Both the position numbers and the translations under genes were made by a program. From assembly GCF_905475465.1 (NCBI RefSeq), contig NC_062247.1:7502001-7566000 (forward strand): a DNA stretch of 64,000 nucleotides, read 5' to 3'. Of this stretch, positions 23,501 to 32,600 are shown piece by piece. This stretch comes from Pieris napi. Lineage: Eukaryota; Arthropoda; Insecta; Lepidoptera; Pieridae. The notes under the pieces are model-generated. The model saw only the letters and a program-made list of their open reading frames with translations. It had not been told where the DNA came from and ran no database searches. The number at the start of each line of letters is the position of its first letter. The first letter of the stretch is position 1.

Positions 23501-24368
23501 TGTTATTAAATACAGTCGATATGTTATATTATTATGTAATTTAATTTAATAGTCGCCCATTGAATATAAAAATAAAAGTAAGCCATACGTTGTGAAAACC
23601 ATTGTTGTAATGAAGGTAAGCCAGTCACTAACGAATACGAATGTGACGACACAATCTGATTAGAGCCGCAAAAAGAAATCTAATGATGCTCTTGACGCCT
23701 ACAAATATGTAACGTGTGTCAATTAAATCCCAAATTATCAGCGTCTAGTAGAAAAACAAAACTTACCTCTCTACTAAAGGATGTACATTATCAAGGAACT
23801 CGTATCCTGCATGCGTCGTATAAGTGATAGTCTCATGGCACGCTAAAAGTCCGTGATCCGCTCGTATAAAATTCTTCAAAACCCAGAACTCTCCACGCTG
23901 CTCTGTTTGAGGCAACATATCTCTGTCATTGCATCCTAACAAGGTACGAAGGTACGCCAAAGTTGTTGGCGATAGACTGTCTTCGTCCTCTATATCAATA
24001 CTAGTCGCATTAGACGCATCTGGTTCAGGAACGGCACTAATTACTTTCCTATCTACTTCAGGCGCAGATGCTGTACTAGATGCGGTTTTATTCGTAGTCG
24101 CCATGGTGGATGGCGTTTTCTGAGACGTCGACTCTTCATAATTTCTAGCACTGGATTCTACGTTTCTCCCGCTTGATTCAAACCGGGTATAAGTATCATT
24201 TCTGTCTTGATTAATGTATCTAAATTCAGCGGTTCTTTCCGCATCGACGGGGACCCAATAAACCCCGGGTGTCGTATTCCCTGATAGCTGCATAGCTGCG
24301 TATAACAGCACAGCTATGTTTATCACAATGCTCACTCTAAAAAGGAAGTTGCGACGGTTAGCCACCAT
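5341..24368 (-). CDS. B4GAT1: B4GAT1-like beta-1,4-glucuronyltransferase (glycosyltransferase family 49), six coding exons, 510 aa
   Basis: This is a Golgi type II enzyme of the family that, in vertebrates, adds glucuronic acid to xylose on alpha-dystroglycan to prime LARGE. The insect substrate is not known from sequence. I joined exons 24368-23767, 9286-9127, 8445-8140, 7466-7334, 6209-6076 and 5538-5341. All introns are GT-AG, all phases agree and the total is 1533 nt. Residues ~8-28 form a signal anchor. Residues ~30-150 are a Ser/Thr-rich stem with NxT/S sites. The catalytic domain follows: ETITYTTHAGYEFLDN, RWMAPVSLAIHAPG, NVARNVARDAA, LPSDIELYPS (D311-I-E313 as the DxD-like metal site), VHWEPIFIG, YDERLSWDGKKDKMTQ and NAFLIHKPGIK. 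It is longer than human B4GAT1 (about 415 aa), mostly through the stem. Intron sizes range from about 0.5 to 14.5 kb. The family call is firm; orthology within insects is less so. Confidence 0.9.
5539..6075 (-). other. B4GAT1-like intron 5
   Basis: GT-AG intron of 537 bases. I see nothing in it beyond AT-rich sequence and stray short frames. Confidence 0.7.
6076..6209 (-). CDS. B4GAT1: B4GAT1-like coding exon 5 (WEP...YDERLSW core)
   Basis: The acceptor TTGTTACAG is followed by AG, which completes a Gln codon with the C from exon 4. The donor is ACGCAG|GTACAT. It encodes residues 401-445 with GKFVHWEPIFIG and the strongly conserved YDERLSWDGKKDKMTQ of family GT49. Confidence 0.9.
6452..6695. 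repeat. Imperfect direct repeat pair, about 40 bases, 203 bases apart
   Basis: CGATTGTCACGTCATTGCGC at 6452 recurs at 6655 as CGATTGTCGCGTCATTGCGC. In both copies it continues with the same AAGAGTTGC stretch and further matches with few changes. The intervening DNA is not obviously duplicated. Confidence 0.7.
6768..6801. repeat. Inverted repeat (hairpin) with 14-bp arms
   Basis: Left arm GCCATAAATAGCAT (6768-6781) pairs with right arm ATGCTATTTACGGC (6788-6801) with one mismatch and a six-base loop. Confidence 0.75.
7334..7466 (-). CDS. B4GAT1: B4GAT1-like coding exon 4 (Cys-x-x-Cys segment)
   Basis: The acceptor is TTTTTTCAG|GTGCCA and the donor AATC|GTATGT, leaving phase 1. It encodes residues 357-400, with V-C-P-N-C-H as a CxxC pair. 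The exon is too short to stand out as an open frame. It was found from the phase requirement and splice sites, and it joins exactly to exons 3 and 5. Confidence 0.85.
7467..8139 (-). other. B4GAT1-like intron 3, carrying a dispersed repeat
   Basis: GT-AG intron of 673 bases. Its only recognisable content is the minus-strand dispersed repeat at 7783-7893. Confidence 0.7.
7783..7893 (-). repeat. Lepidopteran dispersed repeat ('GGCAGGAGGCTCACCTGATGTTAA' family), minus copy
   Basis: The reverse complement reads T-run, ATGAAACAGAGGC, then CTCACCTGATGTTAACCGCC, CCCATGG, and GCGTTGCCGGCTTTTTAAG. The same order of blocks is found at 13170, 29263 and 50799, so this is one family. It is known to me as an abundant lepidopteran interspersed repeat. 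Confidence 0.8.
8140..8445 (-). CDS. B4GAT1: B4GAT1-like coding exon 3 (contains the DxD-like motif)
   Basis: The acceptor is TTTCAG|ATTCCA and the donor CAG|GTACAT, both phase 0. It encodes residues 255-356, including YPVNVARNVARDAA and the metal/UDP-sugar site YILPSDIELYPSP. In this protein the canonical Asp-x-Asp is Asp-Ile-Glu. Confidence 0.9.
8446..9126 (-). other. B4GAT1-like intron 2
   Basis: GT-AG intron of 681 bases. It contains the tRNA-like fragment at 9040-9090 next to exon 2 and otherwise nothing recognisable. Confidence 0.7.
9040..9092 (-). mobile_element. Short tRNA-like SINE head fragment
   Basis: On the minus strand, CTGCCGTGGCTTAGTGGTTT (A-box-like TGGCTTAGTGG) is followed about 25 bases later by GATTCAATTCCCGG (B-box-like). 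The spacing fits a tRNA-derived SINE head. No clear body follows, so this is a fragment rather than a tRNA gene. Confidence 0.45.
9127..9286 (-). CDS. B4GAT1: B4GAT1-like coding exon 2
   Basis: The acceptor TTTTTTCACAG is followed by A, which completes the split Arg codon (AG|A), then W-M-A-P-V-S-L-A-I-H-A-P-G. The donor is AAG|GTTGGT. A nearby GTAAGG three bases earlier would break the frame into exon 3, so the weaker GTTGGT is preferred. It encodes residues 201-254. Confidence 0.88.
9890..9957 (+). mobile_element. tRNA-derived SINE body, left part (interrupted copy)
   Basis: The stretch ending in GAAAACATCATGAGGAAACC followed by GGCATGCCTTA matches the body seen in reverse at 46070-46130 and 59965-60010. 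The matching right half resumes at 10345, beyond an inserted hAT-type element. Confidence 0.65.
9958..10336. mobile_element. hAT-type non-autonomous transposon (MITE), inserted into a SINE
   Basis: The left end TAGTGTTTCTTAAAG and the right end GGTTGGAAAACACTG (reverse complement CAGTGTTTTCCAACC) are degenerate hAT-style terminal inverted repeats. Flanking eight-base sequences CCTTAGGC and CTTTCGAC agree at five of eight positions, as expected of an old 8-bp target duplication. Removing the 379 bases restores the continuous SINE. No transposase is present. Confidence 0.6.
10345..10475 (+). mobile_element. tRNA-derived SINE body, right part (interrupted copy)
   Basis: TCGACGGCGT, GGCTGATCACCTATTTGC and ATACAGAAATCTGAGGC in order match the 3' body of the SINE at 50920-51135 and, in reverse, 29410-29600. 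It ends at a T-rich tail near 10475. Confidence 0.65.
10843..10971 (+). repeat. LINE-derived 3' end repeat, copy 1 of 5
   Basis: The blocks are CGCTCTACGCCCTTGACTTG, CGAACTGGTAGTAAATGTAA, GTGTACTTGGTTACC and CTTGAATAAAGATATTTTGA, ending in a TTGAGTTTGA simple tail. The same blocks recur in reverse at 33205, 46530, 59496 and 60541. The tail suggests the 3' UTR of a non-LTR element. Confidence 0.7.
10972..11777. other. AT-rich intronic DNA, nothing recognised
   Basis: No repeat family, coding motif or strong structure was recognised between the LINE 3' end and the SINE. Confidence 0.5.
11778..12031 (+). mobile_element. tRNA-derived SINE, complete-looking copy with poly(A)
   Basis: The head has an A box (TTGGTCTAGAGGTTAGCAC) and a B box (GGGTTCGATCCCCGG) at tRNA spacing. 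A body with (TATC)n-like and TATATGTATG stretches follows, and then an A run at about 12021-12030. AAGACG occurs on both sides and could be a short target duplication. This SINE's body differs from the other SINEs in the window, so it is a second family. It is not a functional tRNA gene, because the acceptor stem does not close. Confidence 0.8.
12032..13169. other. Intronic non-coding DNA, nothing recognised
   Basis: Only short frames without motifs are present. No transposon ends or structured repeats were seen. Confidence 0.5.
13170..13305 (+). repeat. Lepidopteran dispersed repeat ('GGCAGGAGGCTCACCTG' family), plus copy
   Basis: T-run, CATAGAACAGGAAAACGGGC, CCATGGACATTCTCAATGCC, AGAGGACTCGCAAGTGCGTT and AAGAATTGGTACGCTCTTTT in order. 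This copy extends further 3' than the other three. It is diverged in the middle. Confidence 0.75.
13306..14502. other. Intronic non-coding DNA upstream of the smORF promoter
   Basis: AT-rich, with no recognised repeat or exon. Confidence 0.5.
14503..14540 (+). promoter_or_regulatory. Candidate core promoter (TATA box and initiator) for the smORF
   Basis: TATATAAA lies at 14503-14510. An initiator-like ATCAATA at 14533-14539, with its A at 14536, is 33 bases from the first T of the box, which is standard spacing for an insect TATA promoter. The ATG of the smORF follows 29 bases later. Confidence 0.45.
14565..14717 (+). CDS. Putative 50-aa single-pass membrane microprotein (smORF), function unknown
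   Basis: The ORF has 50 codons plus TAG, starts at AAGATGA, and lies inside the large B4GAT1-like intron on the opposite strand. The N-terminal ~18 residues are polar and basic (MTDGGRPLRQAF...). A hydrophobic segment at about residues 19-36 (AFVVCVLLILMAASCTWL) could span a membrane. A short polar tail (HQERTNSIVQSA) follows. Four cysteines (15, 18, 23, 33) lie in or near the hydrophobic segment. Codons are GC-richer (GGG GGC CGT CCC) than the surrounding intron, which argues for real coding. A TATA box and initiator stand immediately upstream. I do not recognise the protein. It could be chance, or a first exon of something longer, although its stop is in frame. Confidence 0.45.
   Translation: MTDGGRPLRQAFNVCENCAFVVCVLLILMAASCTWLQIHQERTNSIVQSA
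14985..15222 (+). mobile_element. Non-LTR retrotransposon 3' end with (AATA)n tail
   Basis: The block GTTGCCTGGAAGAGATCGCT, then CGAAAGCGATAAGGCCGCC, is a signature I associate with the 3' UTR of lepidopteran LINEs, with its own small hairpin (CGCTCGAAAGCG). It ends in an (ATAA/AATA)n microsatellite at about 15195-15221. It is 5'-truncated with no coding sequence left. The left boundary is approximate. Confidence 0.65.
15223..19733. other. Intronic non-coding DNA, nothing recognised
   Basis: About 4.5 kb of AT-rich sequence with scattered short frames, none with motifs or paired splice sites. No transposon ends were recognised. Confidence 0.45.
19734..20250. other. GC- and CpG-richer island in the intron, unassigned
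   Basis: This stretch, with many CG dinucleotides (for example GCCGATCGGCTATGTTGGTC and GATGCGCATATC), stands out from the AT-rich surroundings and shows no repeat family I know. No long frame fits an exon. It could be a regulatory element or an old repeat. Confidence 0.3.
20695..20951 (+). mobile_element. Non-autonomous Helitron
   Basis: The 5' end A|TCTATACTAATATTATAAAG and the 3' end CTAG|T at 20948-20952 are canonical Helitron termini inserted between A and T. A hairpin CCCGTGCGAAGCCGGG lies just inside the 3' end. Length 257 bases, no coding capacity. Confidence 0.82.
20953..22030. other. Intronic non-coding DNA, nothing recognised
   Basis: AT-rich, with no recognisable repeats or exons. 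Confidence 0.5.
22031..22345 (-). mobile_element. Non-autonomous Helitron, minus orientation
   Basis: Read on the minus strand it begins A|TCTAATACATATATATATAA and ends GGCAAAACGACGTTTGCC (hairpin), AGGTCAGCTAG|T. The internal AATTTTCGTGTCGCGGTG and CCGATTCTCATGAAATTTTG blocks are characteristic of an abundant lepidopteran Helitron family. Confidence 0.82.
22440..22467. repeat. Perfect hairpin, 12-bp arms, 4-base loop
   Basis: TATCAATACTAC, then GATT, then GTAGTATTGATA. Confidence 0.85.
22468..23766. other. Intronic non-coding DNA next to coding exon 1
   Basis: No repeat family or additional exon was recognised. Confidence 0.5.
23767..24368 (-). CDS. B4GAT1: B4GAT1-like coding exon 1 (signal anchor, stem, start of catalytic domain)
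   Basis: The ATG is at 24368 and the exon ends at donor AGAG|GTAAGT with two bases of an Arg codon. It encodes residues 1-200: a short basic cytosolic tail (VANRRN), a hydrophobic anchor (about 8-28), a low-complexity stem with several Asn-x-Ser/Thr sequons, and the conserved Cys-His-Glu-Thr-Ile-Thr-Tyr segment. The start is the first ATG of the frame and puts the anchor at the extreme N-terminus. Confidence 0.9.
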
Positions 24369-24546
24369 TTTTGTAGTTTAGGCACTTGTGCTTACGTTTA
24401 AAACTCTAATTGTTACAACGTCCTCCGTCGTCCTCTAGGACGTAGTCTTCTGTGGGGTATTGTGCGTGTCAGCATTACAATTTATTGTGACATCAGCAGG
24501 CGTGTGGATGTGGGCGCCGTGGTGGCGCCTCGTACTATTCTCGCTC
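24369..24546 (-). other. B4GAT1: 5' UTR part of the B4GAT1-like exon that carries the start codon
   Basis: On the minus strand a polypyrimidine acceptor (TTTTTCTTGTTGCAG|GAGCGA) sits at 24547-24561, and the sequence between it and the ATG is GC-richer than its surroundings. This implies that the coding exon is preceded by at least one non-coding exon further upstream (higher coordinates). Confidence 0.6.
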
Positions 24547-27500
24547 CTGCAACAAGAAAAACATATTTAATGATTCGACTAGTATTCATAGAGTAAAATG
24601 TGTCGATGACATTAGTTATAATAACGATATTTTTACATGGGAAAATCTTTAGATCAAACATGATACAGATAATTTAATACAAGCTCGAAGCTTAGCACGT
24701 ATTTAGACGACGTAATTAACCCACTCCTAGATATTCACATCACGGTTTTATCCAACATTCCTATTGCGATTAGCATTTCTTGTCAATCCTTAATTAGCAA
24801 GTCTTGTTCGGGACTACGTTTATCAGCGCAAAATCATTGCAATTCTGATATTATCTGTGCCGGTTGGGCAAGTATCCGATTAATCTTAGGTTCAAATGGC
24901 CTATAACGAGAAGGATTATGAAAAGGGAATGACATTGCTAGTTTTTATCTGATTCAGAATAAATTAATATTAATCATGAGGACGGTTATAGCCATATGTG
25001 ATGTCCTGTACCATGGTAAGGTATGTCATCTAAGTCTTGACTAGAACATATTTTCTCTATAAATGGCCGGCCTCTAGCGGATTACATTTACAATTGACGG
25101 TTTTTATATAACTGTCTTCTTATTTACAACATTCAGGTTCAGCTTGTTGCCTTAACACACTATCTTAGATTCTCAAGAAGGTAACATGATGTGACAACAA
25201 GTTTTATAGAGAATCTATGATCTTTTCTATTACATCCAGTATATTCTATTCTGATATTCAAACATTGATCATGGGGAACTTGTCATTCATTTAAGATGCA
25301 CAGTTTTTACAGACCAAAACGTCATGCCTGGAAATAATGTTGATAGATTTGCCTCCTATTGAAAATTTGCGATACATAGTTCAAAGTTCAGCCCAACACA
25401 ATCTTCGGTCATAAGCCGTATGATAGTAAGAAAGATTATTTACATAGTTTCAGTACCGGTTAAAGACTTTTATCTCACGTTGAATTTGTTTGTATTTGTA
25501 AAGCATAATTGTAAGAAATTATTAATAGTAGGTTTCCTTCCTCAACATTTTACCTCGATGATTAACAAGCCCCAATTAAATTGTTTTAGATGAGGATAAA
25601 TTCAAAAATAACTCAATGCAAAATTGATAATAAAGCTGATTTATTGGCGTAAACAATTAATAATTAACACCATAATTAATTTAATGATATAAATGTAAAT
25701 ACTAATTTAACCCTTCATCCTTAAACCAATAAACCAAAAACGTAGACGAGACAGTCGAAGTCATGTTAGAAATATTTAAGGATTGAAAGTTTTTTTAATA
25801 AGAATGTTCTTTATATATCGCCATTTTATGTATCACTATTTTAATTAAACCACAAATAATATATTAAAAAGAAGATATCTGGTTTTGGCGACATTGAAAG
25901 CCTTCCTGATTGCGAAATATTAATAACAGTTTTAATTAAATAGCCTTGATATTTTAATAGTAACTGTATTTTGAAAATAGTACGTATTAATATAGGTAAC
26001 AAGGAGGCTACAGAAACCCATGTATATATGTTATAAGATTGATGGAACAAGGTACAAACAGGCTGGAGGATTACTTGATGTCAAGAAATGCCCCTATAAA
26101 CACAATGCGAATTGTCTAGGCAATTGTCTAAAGCATAGTAAAGGGATACGGACTCTTAAGTCTTATTGCAACAGATTCCTCGCCAAAAACTATTAATACA
26201 ACAAATGTAGGTAATATGGCGTTTGATGTAGTTTTGTAATCTGGTGCTCTATAGATGTTATATATTCCAACTCAGGCATGCATGCACTGTTTGCTTAAAG
26301 GTCAAAATCCACGGAAGACTTCTAAAATACGTGTCGTAGCTTCACTCATATTACATAAATCAAAGTTCTAATTTCAAAACTGCAATATGCAAGAATATAC
26401 TAAAAACAATATGAAATATTGAGGAATATTTCAATTCTTAATACAATGTAAATAAATGGCTAAATGATGTGCATCAAGCATAACAAACTATACTAATGAT
26501 TTTTCTAGCGGCCCTGGCGGCATTCTCAGCCAACCGTGGAAGGAGCTGCTGACGATATAATAGCTCCATTGGCTAGGACCGGTTAATGTGTGTGAGATCT
26601 TCAAACACTTTGCAATGTTTATTCTAGTGAGTAAGCTATTACTAACTCTGAGTTTGTTTAAACAGAAAGTGATGAAAAGGTAATTAAACAATATGAAGGG
26701 ATTTAAATTTAAGACGTTGCGCAAAGTGAAAAATGTTTGAAATAAGTTTTATAATATGGAATTCACCTATGAAACTACCCACAGTATTTTTACATTTATT
26801 ATCTATACTGATATAATAAAATAAAGCCGATATAAGTATATAGATTTTTAACAATATAAGAAACTATTTACTTCTTTTGTGACTGTCACTACTGACTGAC
26901 AAAAAATGTTAATTCTTCTCAGTAATATTTGCATAATCAATAAAAAGCCTACAAAGGCTGTCACAAAAATTCAATTCCCACCTCGAACGCAGCAAATTTT
27001 ATAATCGGCTTAAGCTTAATAATTTATGATATCTCTGAATCTAATGACAAGTTTTATCCAATAGTACGCTGTAATAGGATAAAAACTAACATGGAGCATC
27101 ATGAATGAGAAAATAGATTTTATTCACTACTGGTAGCTATCAAATCATGCCTTTATGGTCCTTCCGGAGTCCGGAGTTACTTTGTCGTAGCGGTCAGGAC
27201 AATGGGTCGTAAGTCGTCGACCGAGAATTCTCTTACAGTGAATTTAACTACATGTTTGGTTTTTACACCACAAATATATAAAGAGTAGGAAATGCCGTGT
27301 GTTTATTTTAATATTATACTTGTGACTATAATAATTAATTTGTAAGGAGTAGAGCTTGATACAAATTTGCAAGTAGAAAACGTAAATCCAACTTTAAACT
27401 TCCAGATTTAAAATTCGAAGACGCAGATTTCAAGATATTTTGACTTACCTAAGGCACAAGGCGCATTCTTGTGACGCCTATTAAACTGACGATAACAATC

Positions 27501-29262
27501 GATCATATAAATTTTTGTGGTTAATATGGTATAGCAATGTTTAAAACCAATAAACTACGTTGTTCTTTGTATAGCGTTTGCGGTTGACGGCTCAACAATT
27601 ATTGAAGTAGCTGTATTGGAAACTGTGGAATGATAGGAATTTCTACCTACGTGACTGTTTCAAATTTTCTTTGCAACGGAACCTCGATTCAAAGAAACTA
27701 TTGTGCACTAGTCGGTGCTAGTGACTTCGCGTAAACCTATGTGTATAAAATTTATATTTAATATCGGATTGTGCCTTGGTTTAATTGACAAGTAGTGCGA
27801 AAATTCGTAGGGGCGTTACAATAATTAGCACTTATGAAATCGTTCAAGCCAGAAATAACAGCTATACTGATTTTAATAGGTACATATGGCAATTATACTT
27901 TCTAAATACTCTATTTGCGTCTCAATGATTCATTTCCAATTTTATATAATTTATATAGACTAGAGTATCCAATCTAAACAACATTAAACAAAGTGAAGAT
28001 AAGAGAAAATCAAAGAAAACGGTGTCAACGTTTTCATCTCATTATGAATCGTTATTATCGGCTGCGCACGCGCTGACAACATCCAAGTGTGACAAGTGTA
28101 TTCAGTTGCGACCTTCGAGGGAAAGTGTTTTACCTCAATCTCGTCAACGGTCTTGATTTATTGTAAAGTTCCTTCATGGCAATAAAATCAATTTAATAAA
28201 AGCACTTTTTTAGGTAGGTATGTATTGATATTTTTTATATTTGAAGATTTAATAATAAAGGATATGGGTCCACAAATCTTGACATTTAAATTTATAAGGG
28301 CTGAATACTGTATAAATAGATAAACCTACACAATAATCATTGATATTCGTAATTAAAAAAAAGACAAAAAAGGTCTTATTGGTATTGAGGGACTTTTATA
28401 AGTTGTTTGTTATACATAGCGATTTCTGTGCGCTTCCCATATTAATTATCAATACCATATGCAAACTATTTGTTCCGTTCCTTAAGTTTATACACTTACC
28501 GGCAAAGCTTTTAGCGTTATCTATGAATAAAAACGAATGGTTATGGATGGCGGTATCTCTTAAAAAGTTATGTTCTAAATTTGAATAAAGATAAAGCTTT
28601 TAGTCGGGGAGTGAGAATGCTAAACGAAAGACAAAACATTAACGCGCTTCGATTGATCGTGATTGGTCAATCGGATCGTGACGCATGTCTGTGATTAGAA
28701 GTGATGATTGATGGTACGATGTCAACCAAATACAATAAAATTATATCTACTTTTGAACTGTATTAAGGAATTCTACTAAAACAAAATGCATTTTTGCATT
28801 ATGAAAGTGTGATGATTAATTTGTGTTAATTATTATACAGTAACTTCGTCTTTCGTGTTCCTAACAACGCCAAGAACTGGCTAATGTTATTTTTCAGAAC
28901 TTTGTGTAAACAATTTTACTACATAAACGGCTTATTAGAAAACAAAAAAACTTGCTTGTCATCGTAATACATATTTATAAGACGATATTGGTTCAAGTTG
29001 CGGAATATTCAAAGTGATTTTTGTGATGCAACTTTAAATATGCACATGAAATAGAAAGTGAATTAAATTATACTTTTAGAGGCAATTAGCCGCTTTCGTA
29101 TGTTACAAAGTCATTTTAATCGGGAAGTTACTTTTAAGGCGAAGTCACTTTTACTGTTACTTCCTTTAGTTACATGAGATTATCGGAAAATGTACATGTA
29201 TTTCTGCATATTTTCAACTAAGAAAAATAACTTTCGGCTCCCATGCTTGTTTCACGATTATT
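24547..29262. other. Non-coding DNA upstream of the B4GAT1-like coding exon
   Basis: Probably 5' intron of the same gene if its first exon is far upstream. A ~25-base motif (AGTGAGAATGCTAAACGAAAGAC at about 28606) also occurs near 9387 as AGTGAGAATCTTAAACGAAAGAC, so a small dispersed repeat is present. I see no coding exon. Confidence 0.4.
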
Positions 29263-29384
29263 ATTTTTTTTTTATAGAACAGGGGGCAAACCGGCAGGAG
29301 GCTCACCTGATGTTAAGTGATACCACCGCCCGTGGACACTCTCAATGCCAGAGGGCTCGCGAGTGCGTTGCCGGCCTTTCAATA
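29263..29384 (+). repeat. Lepidopteran dispersed repeat ('GGCAGGAGGCTCACCTG' family), best-preserved copy
   Basis: T-run, ATAGAACAGGGGGCAAACCG, GCAGGAGGCTCACCTGATGT, TAAGTGATACCACCGCCCGT, GGACACTCTCAATGCCAGAG and GAGTGCGTTGCCGGCCTTTC in unbroken order. Confidence 0.85.
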
Positions 29385-29409
29385 CCTAAAATGCCAAGGC
29401 ATTCTTTAA

Positions 29410-29600
29410 CTAATACAGGTTTACACATAAATAAAAAAACCGGGCTACAACCTTATAGGTGTGGGCCTCAGATTTCTGTATTTTTTATTATTAGGTGATC
29501 AACCTTATGTGCCTGGCACACAGCCGGGAATCGACCACCCGACCTCAGGATTGAGAGGCGCACGCTCAAGCCGCTATGCCAACACTGCTCATAAAATGTG
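29410..29600 (-). mobile_element. tRNA-derived SINE, minus copy
   Basis: On the minus strand, AGTGTTGGCATAGCGGCTTG (A box) is followed by GAGGTCGGGTGGTCGATTCC (B box), then TGATCACCTAATAATAAAAA and ACAGAAATCTGAGGCCCACA, and a T-rich end. It lies immediately beside the preceding dispersed repeat. The middle of the body is deleted relative to the 50920 copy. Confidence 0.78.
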
Positions 29601-32600
29601 TGTTCAACACACATTTAGTGTAATTTTCCAAATAAATATATGTTTATGTGTAAATTTCTTTTAAGACATTCTATTAACTTAAGAGATAAATGATCGATAA
29701 ATAATCGAATAATAATTTATCAAGAATATATACAAATTCAACGCATACTTATGGTTCACTAATGTAAAAGCTTTTAACAAATGAGCAATTTCTTACACCC
29801 ATTTTGTATGACGATCTAGTTTCACGGTTTGTTTGTGCTCATAACTTGTAAACGTCACAAATGTTTTTTTTTTTGTATAATTCAAAATATACTTTTGGTA
29901 GTCAAATGAATATCTTAATTGAAAGTATTACTATTTATGACTCCGCACGACTGCGGTAAAGCTCCCGAGTTATGTAAATAATGCAATAAATTTACTTTAT
30001 AAAAGCTTTTTTCAAAAGCTTAAAGCTTATCTTAAAGCTTTTTGATTTACTTGCGTAAATCAAAGACGATATTATTAGGATTCAAAATTTTACAATTATG
30101 CTGACGTTTTGCATACCATTGCAACCATTGCCAGGGGTACGAAAGATAATGGTACGAAAATGTATTTCAAGATTTTAACATATTAAAACGCTTCAATAAC
30201 GATCTACATTTGTTTCATCATTTATTTAATAACTAAAATATGTTTTAAATTAATATGTTTAAGTAATTTTGAATACTATTAATTTAAAATAACAGTGGTT
30301 TAAATTAATATAACAGCAGTCTAGTGTGACAAGTGATCCTTTTATATTTAATTTTGAAATTTCGCACATTAATACGCTTACAAACACAATTTAAACATAT
30401 TGAAAGGAAAATTAACTGTTCACGTATTCGTGTGTGTAATTCATTTAGGGCGTAATAACTAGACAGACGAGTCGTCCATTAACAGGAAGCAAACATCGCG
30501 ACTCGCATACATAACTGGCGGAGTCACGACTTGAATGGCCTAGCTTTGTGTGGAAGGTAAAAGGTAAAGATTGTGCCATAGTATATGCCAATGGGCAATG
30601 ACTTCTATATAACATAAAAGAAATTATCGTATGTACATTTTCAACATTTGAAGCTTTTCTAACAAGCTTATGTTCGTAACTATAGAATGTGGAAAGCATT
30701 TGGAAATTAAATTTAAAATAAGATTAATTTCATTTAAATTTACATATTTTAAATAAAATCATATATTTATTTATTTATATCGTTATCCTACAGCTAGGTA
30801 CCATAAATTATATATAACAAAAAACCATTATACGGAGAATATCGTCAACGATGGAATAATATATACAAAAAGTAAAAAATCAATCGTAATATATTTAAAT
30901 ACGTACACGAACAAGTATGAGACGAAATTAGTGTATTGTTTGACCTTTTATGTAAACGAAGTCGGTCTTAGTACACTGTTTTAAGTCATTTGTCTCTTTT
31001 CAATTGTATTTACGCCGTAATGAAAGAAGAGATCAGTTTTTATACTACCATAGCCAATTTTCAAGTAACAAAAACACTCGGATTATACGAAAGTATTTCA
31101 TTTGCAAAAACGAGGAACGAAAAGCTTCTACGCAAAGGTAATATATCACAAGCCTATATTAAATATACGGAAAAGCAATATCAGTCACGTATGCGTGGAA
31201 GGCCATTGCTTGATGAAGGATGTTCCTCATATACGATATCGTATTGAAACATCATAGGTCGTATGTCATATAATTTACAAAAGTACGTCAGGTAATGAGA
31301 GTAAAAGCCGATTCCAGGGTAATATGCTGCTATATGTAATATAAACAAATTAGTACGAATCTTTAAGCTCTCTGACATAGTCAGGCCAGGGCCGTAGTAA
31401 GTGTTATTTTTTAGGATGCTAAACTGGTTCATATAACTGGTTGTAAAAATTCTGTCCCCCCTATGGTTATAAGGATTCGTGTTGTTTGACATAATAATAA
31501 TTTGTCGCTCTTACCTCGTATTATGAAATCCGAGAGCTGGACTTAACCATATCGAGGGGACCCTGAGTAAAGAGCCAGAGGGTTGGTTGACATGGCCATC
31601 AAAACACATTTGATATATTTGGGAATTCAAAAACCCATTAATATAAAAGCAAGAATCACTAGACTTTAAAGTAACAATGAATCAACATTGCGAATAGATA
31701 TGAGGTTGTGAAAGAAATAAAATTTTGTATTACTTATCTGTTGGTACTTTCATTATGGAGACGTTGAATTATTTCGAAATATGTAATTTCAGTAACCGTT
31801 TTCGCGATAAATTCAAGGCTTTACGCGCTTTATAACTTCCTTTGAATTTATTGACAGCGACACAACAGCTTTATGTCACGATTTCTTGGCTGTCAAAAAA
31901 TCCATTGCGCTTATTGACAATTTACAAGTGAGAATAAACAGCAGCTAATTAAATCATTGATAAAATCCGTAATTAAGAATGAAAATATGCTGGCTACGTT
32001 TTATTTAAGAAGTCTAATATAATCATTCTGGTCGATAAAACATAAAAATTCGCGCAGGTGTCATATTAAAGCTATTAGTATTCATGTTATCCAAGGTTAA
32101 TCTATTCTATATGAAGTAGAGAATAGAGTTAACAAAGCACAGATAATATATCAACGTAAAATCAGTTCAAAACCGTGGAAAACGGGAAAGAAAATTAGGA
32201 CACTCACTTTCGACCAGAAATATTCTTCATATTTTAGCCTACATATTGCTTCAACCTTTGATGCTACAAAAAGGGCAAGACAATTTTTCCTGATATCACT
32301 TTCATTGTGACTGGCAATGTCAAGAACAAGCTCTAGTGAGCCAGTGAACGTAACAAAAGTTTTAAAACGTGTGCCACTTTATAAAAGGTCACATTGTAAC
32401 AGTTCACAGAAGTTTAACTTGTCTATAAAATTGCCGCTAATCAAAAAAGATTACCATGCAATACTAGTATAATACATTTTTAGGGATTAAAAATTATAGG
32501 CGTCTAATACAATATGTAGCTTTTAGATTAAGTTGTAGGGGCTGGATGGATAACATACAAGCTAGGTTATAAAAGAAGTAATAAACTGCTATTGTTAATC

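Larger units (their letters stand above)
9287..23766 (-). other. B4GAT1-like intron 1 between coding exons, about 14.5 kb, repeat-rich
   Basis: Bounded by AGAG|GTAAGT and CACAG|A. It contains SINEs, a nested hAT-type MITE, LINE 3' ends, two Helitrons and, on the plus strand, a promoter-plus-smORF unit at 14503-14717. Confidence 0.75.

Noticed and set aside
30990..31492. Two open frames around 31 kb (plus 85 codons, minus 103 codons)
   Set aside because: Neither shows a family motif, signal or splice support for coding, and composition is like background.
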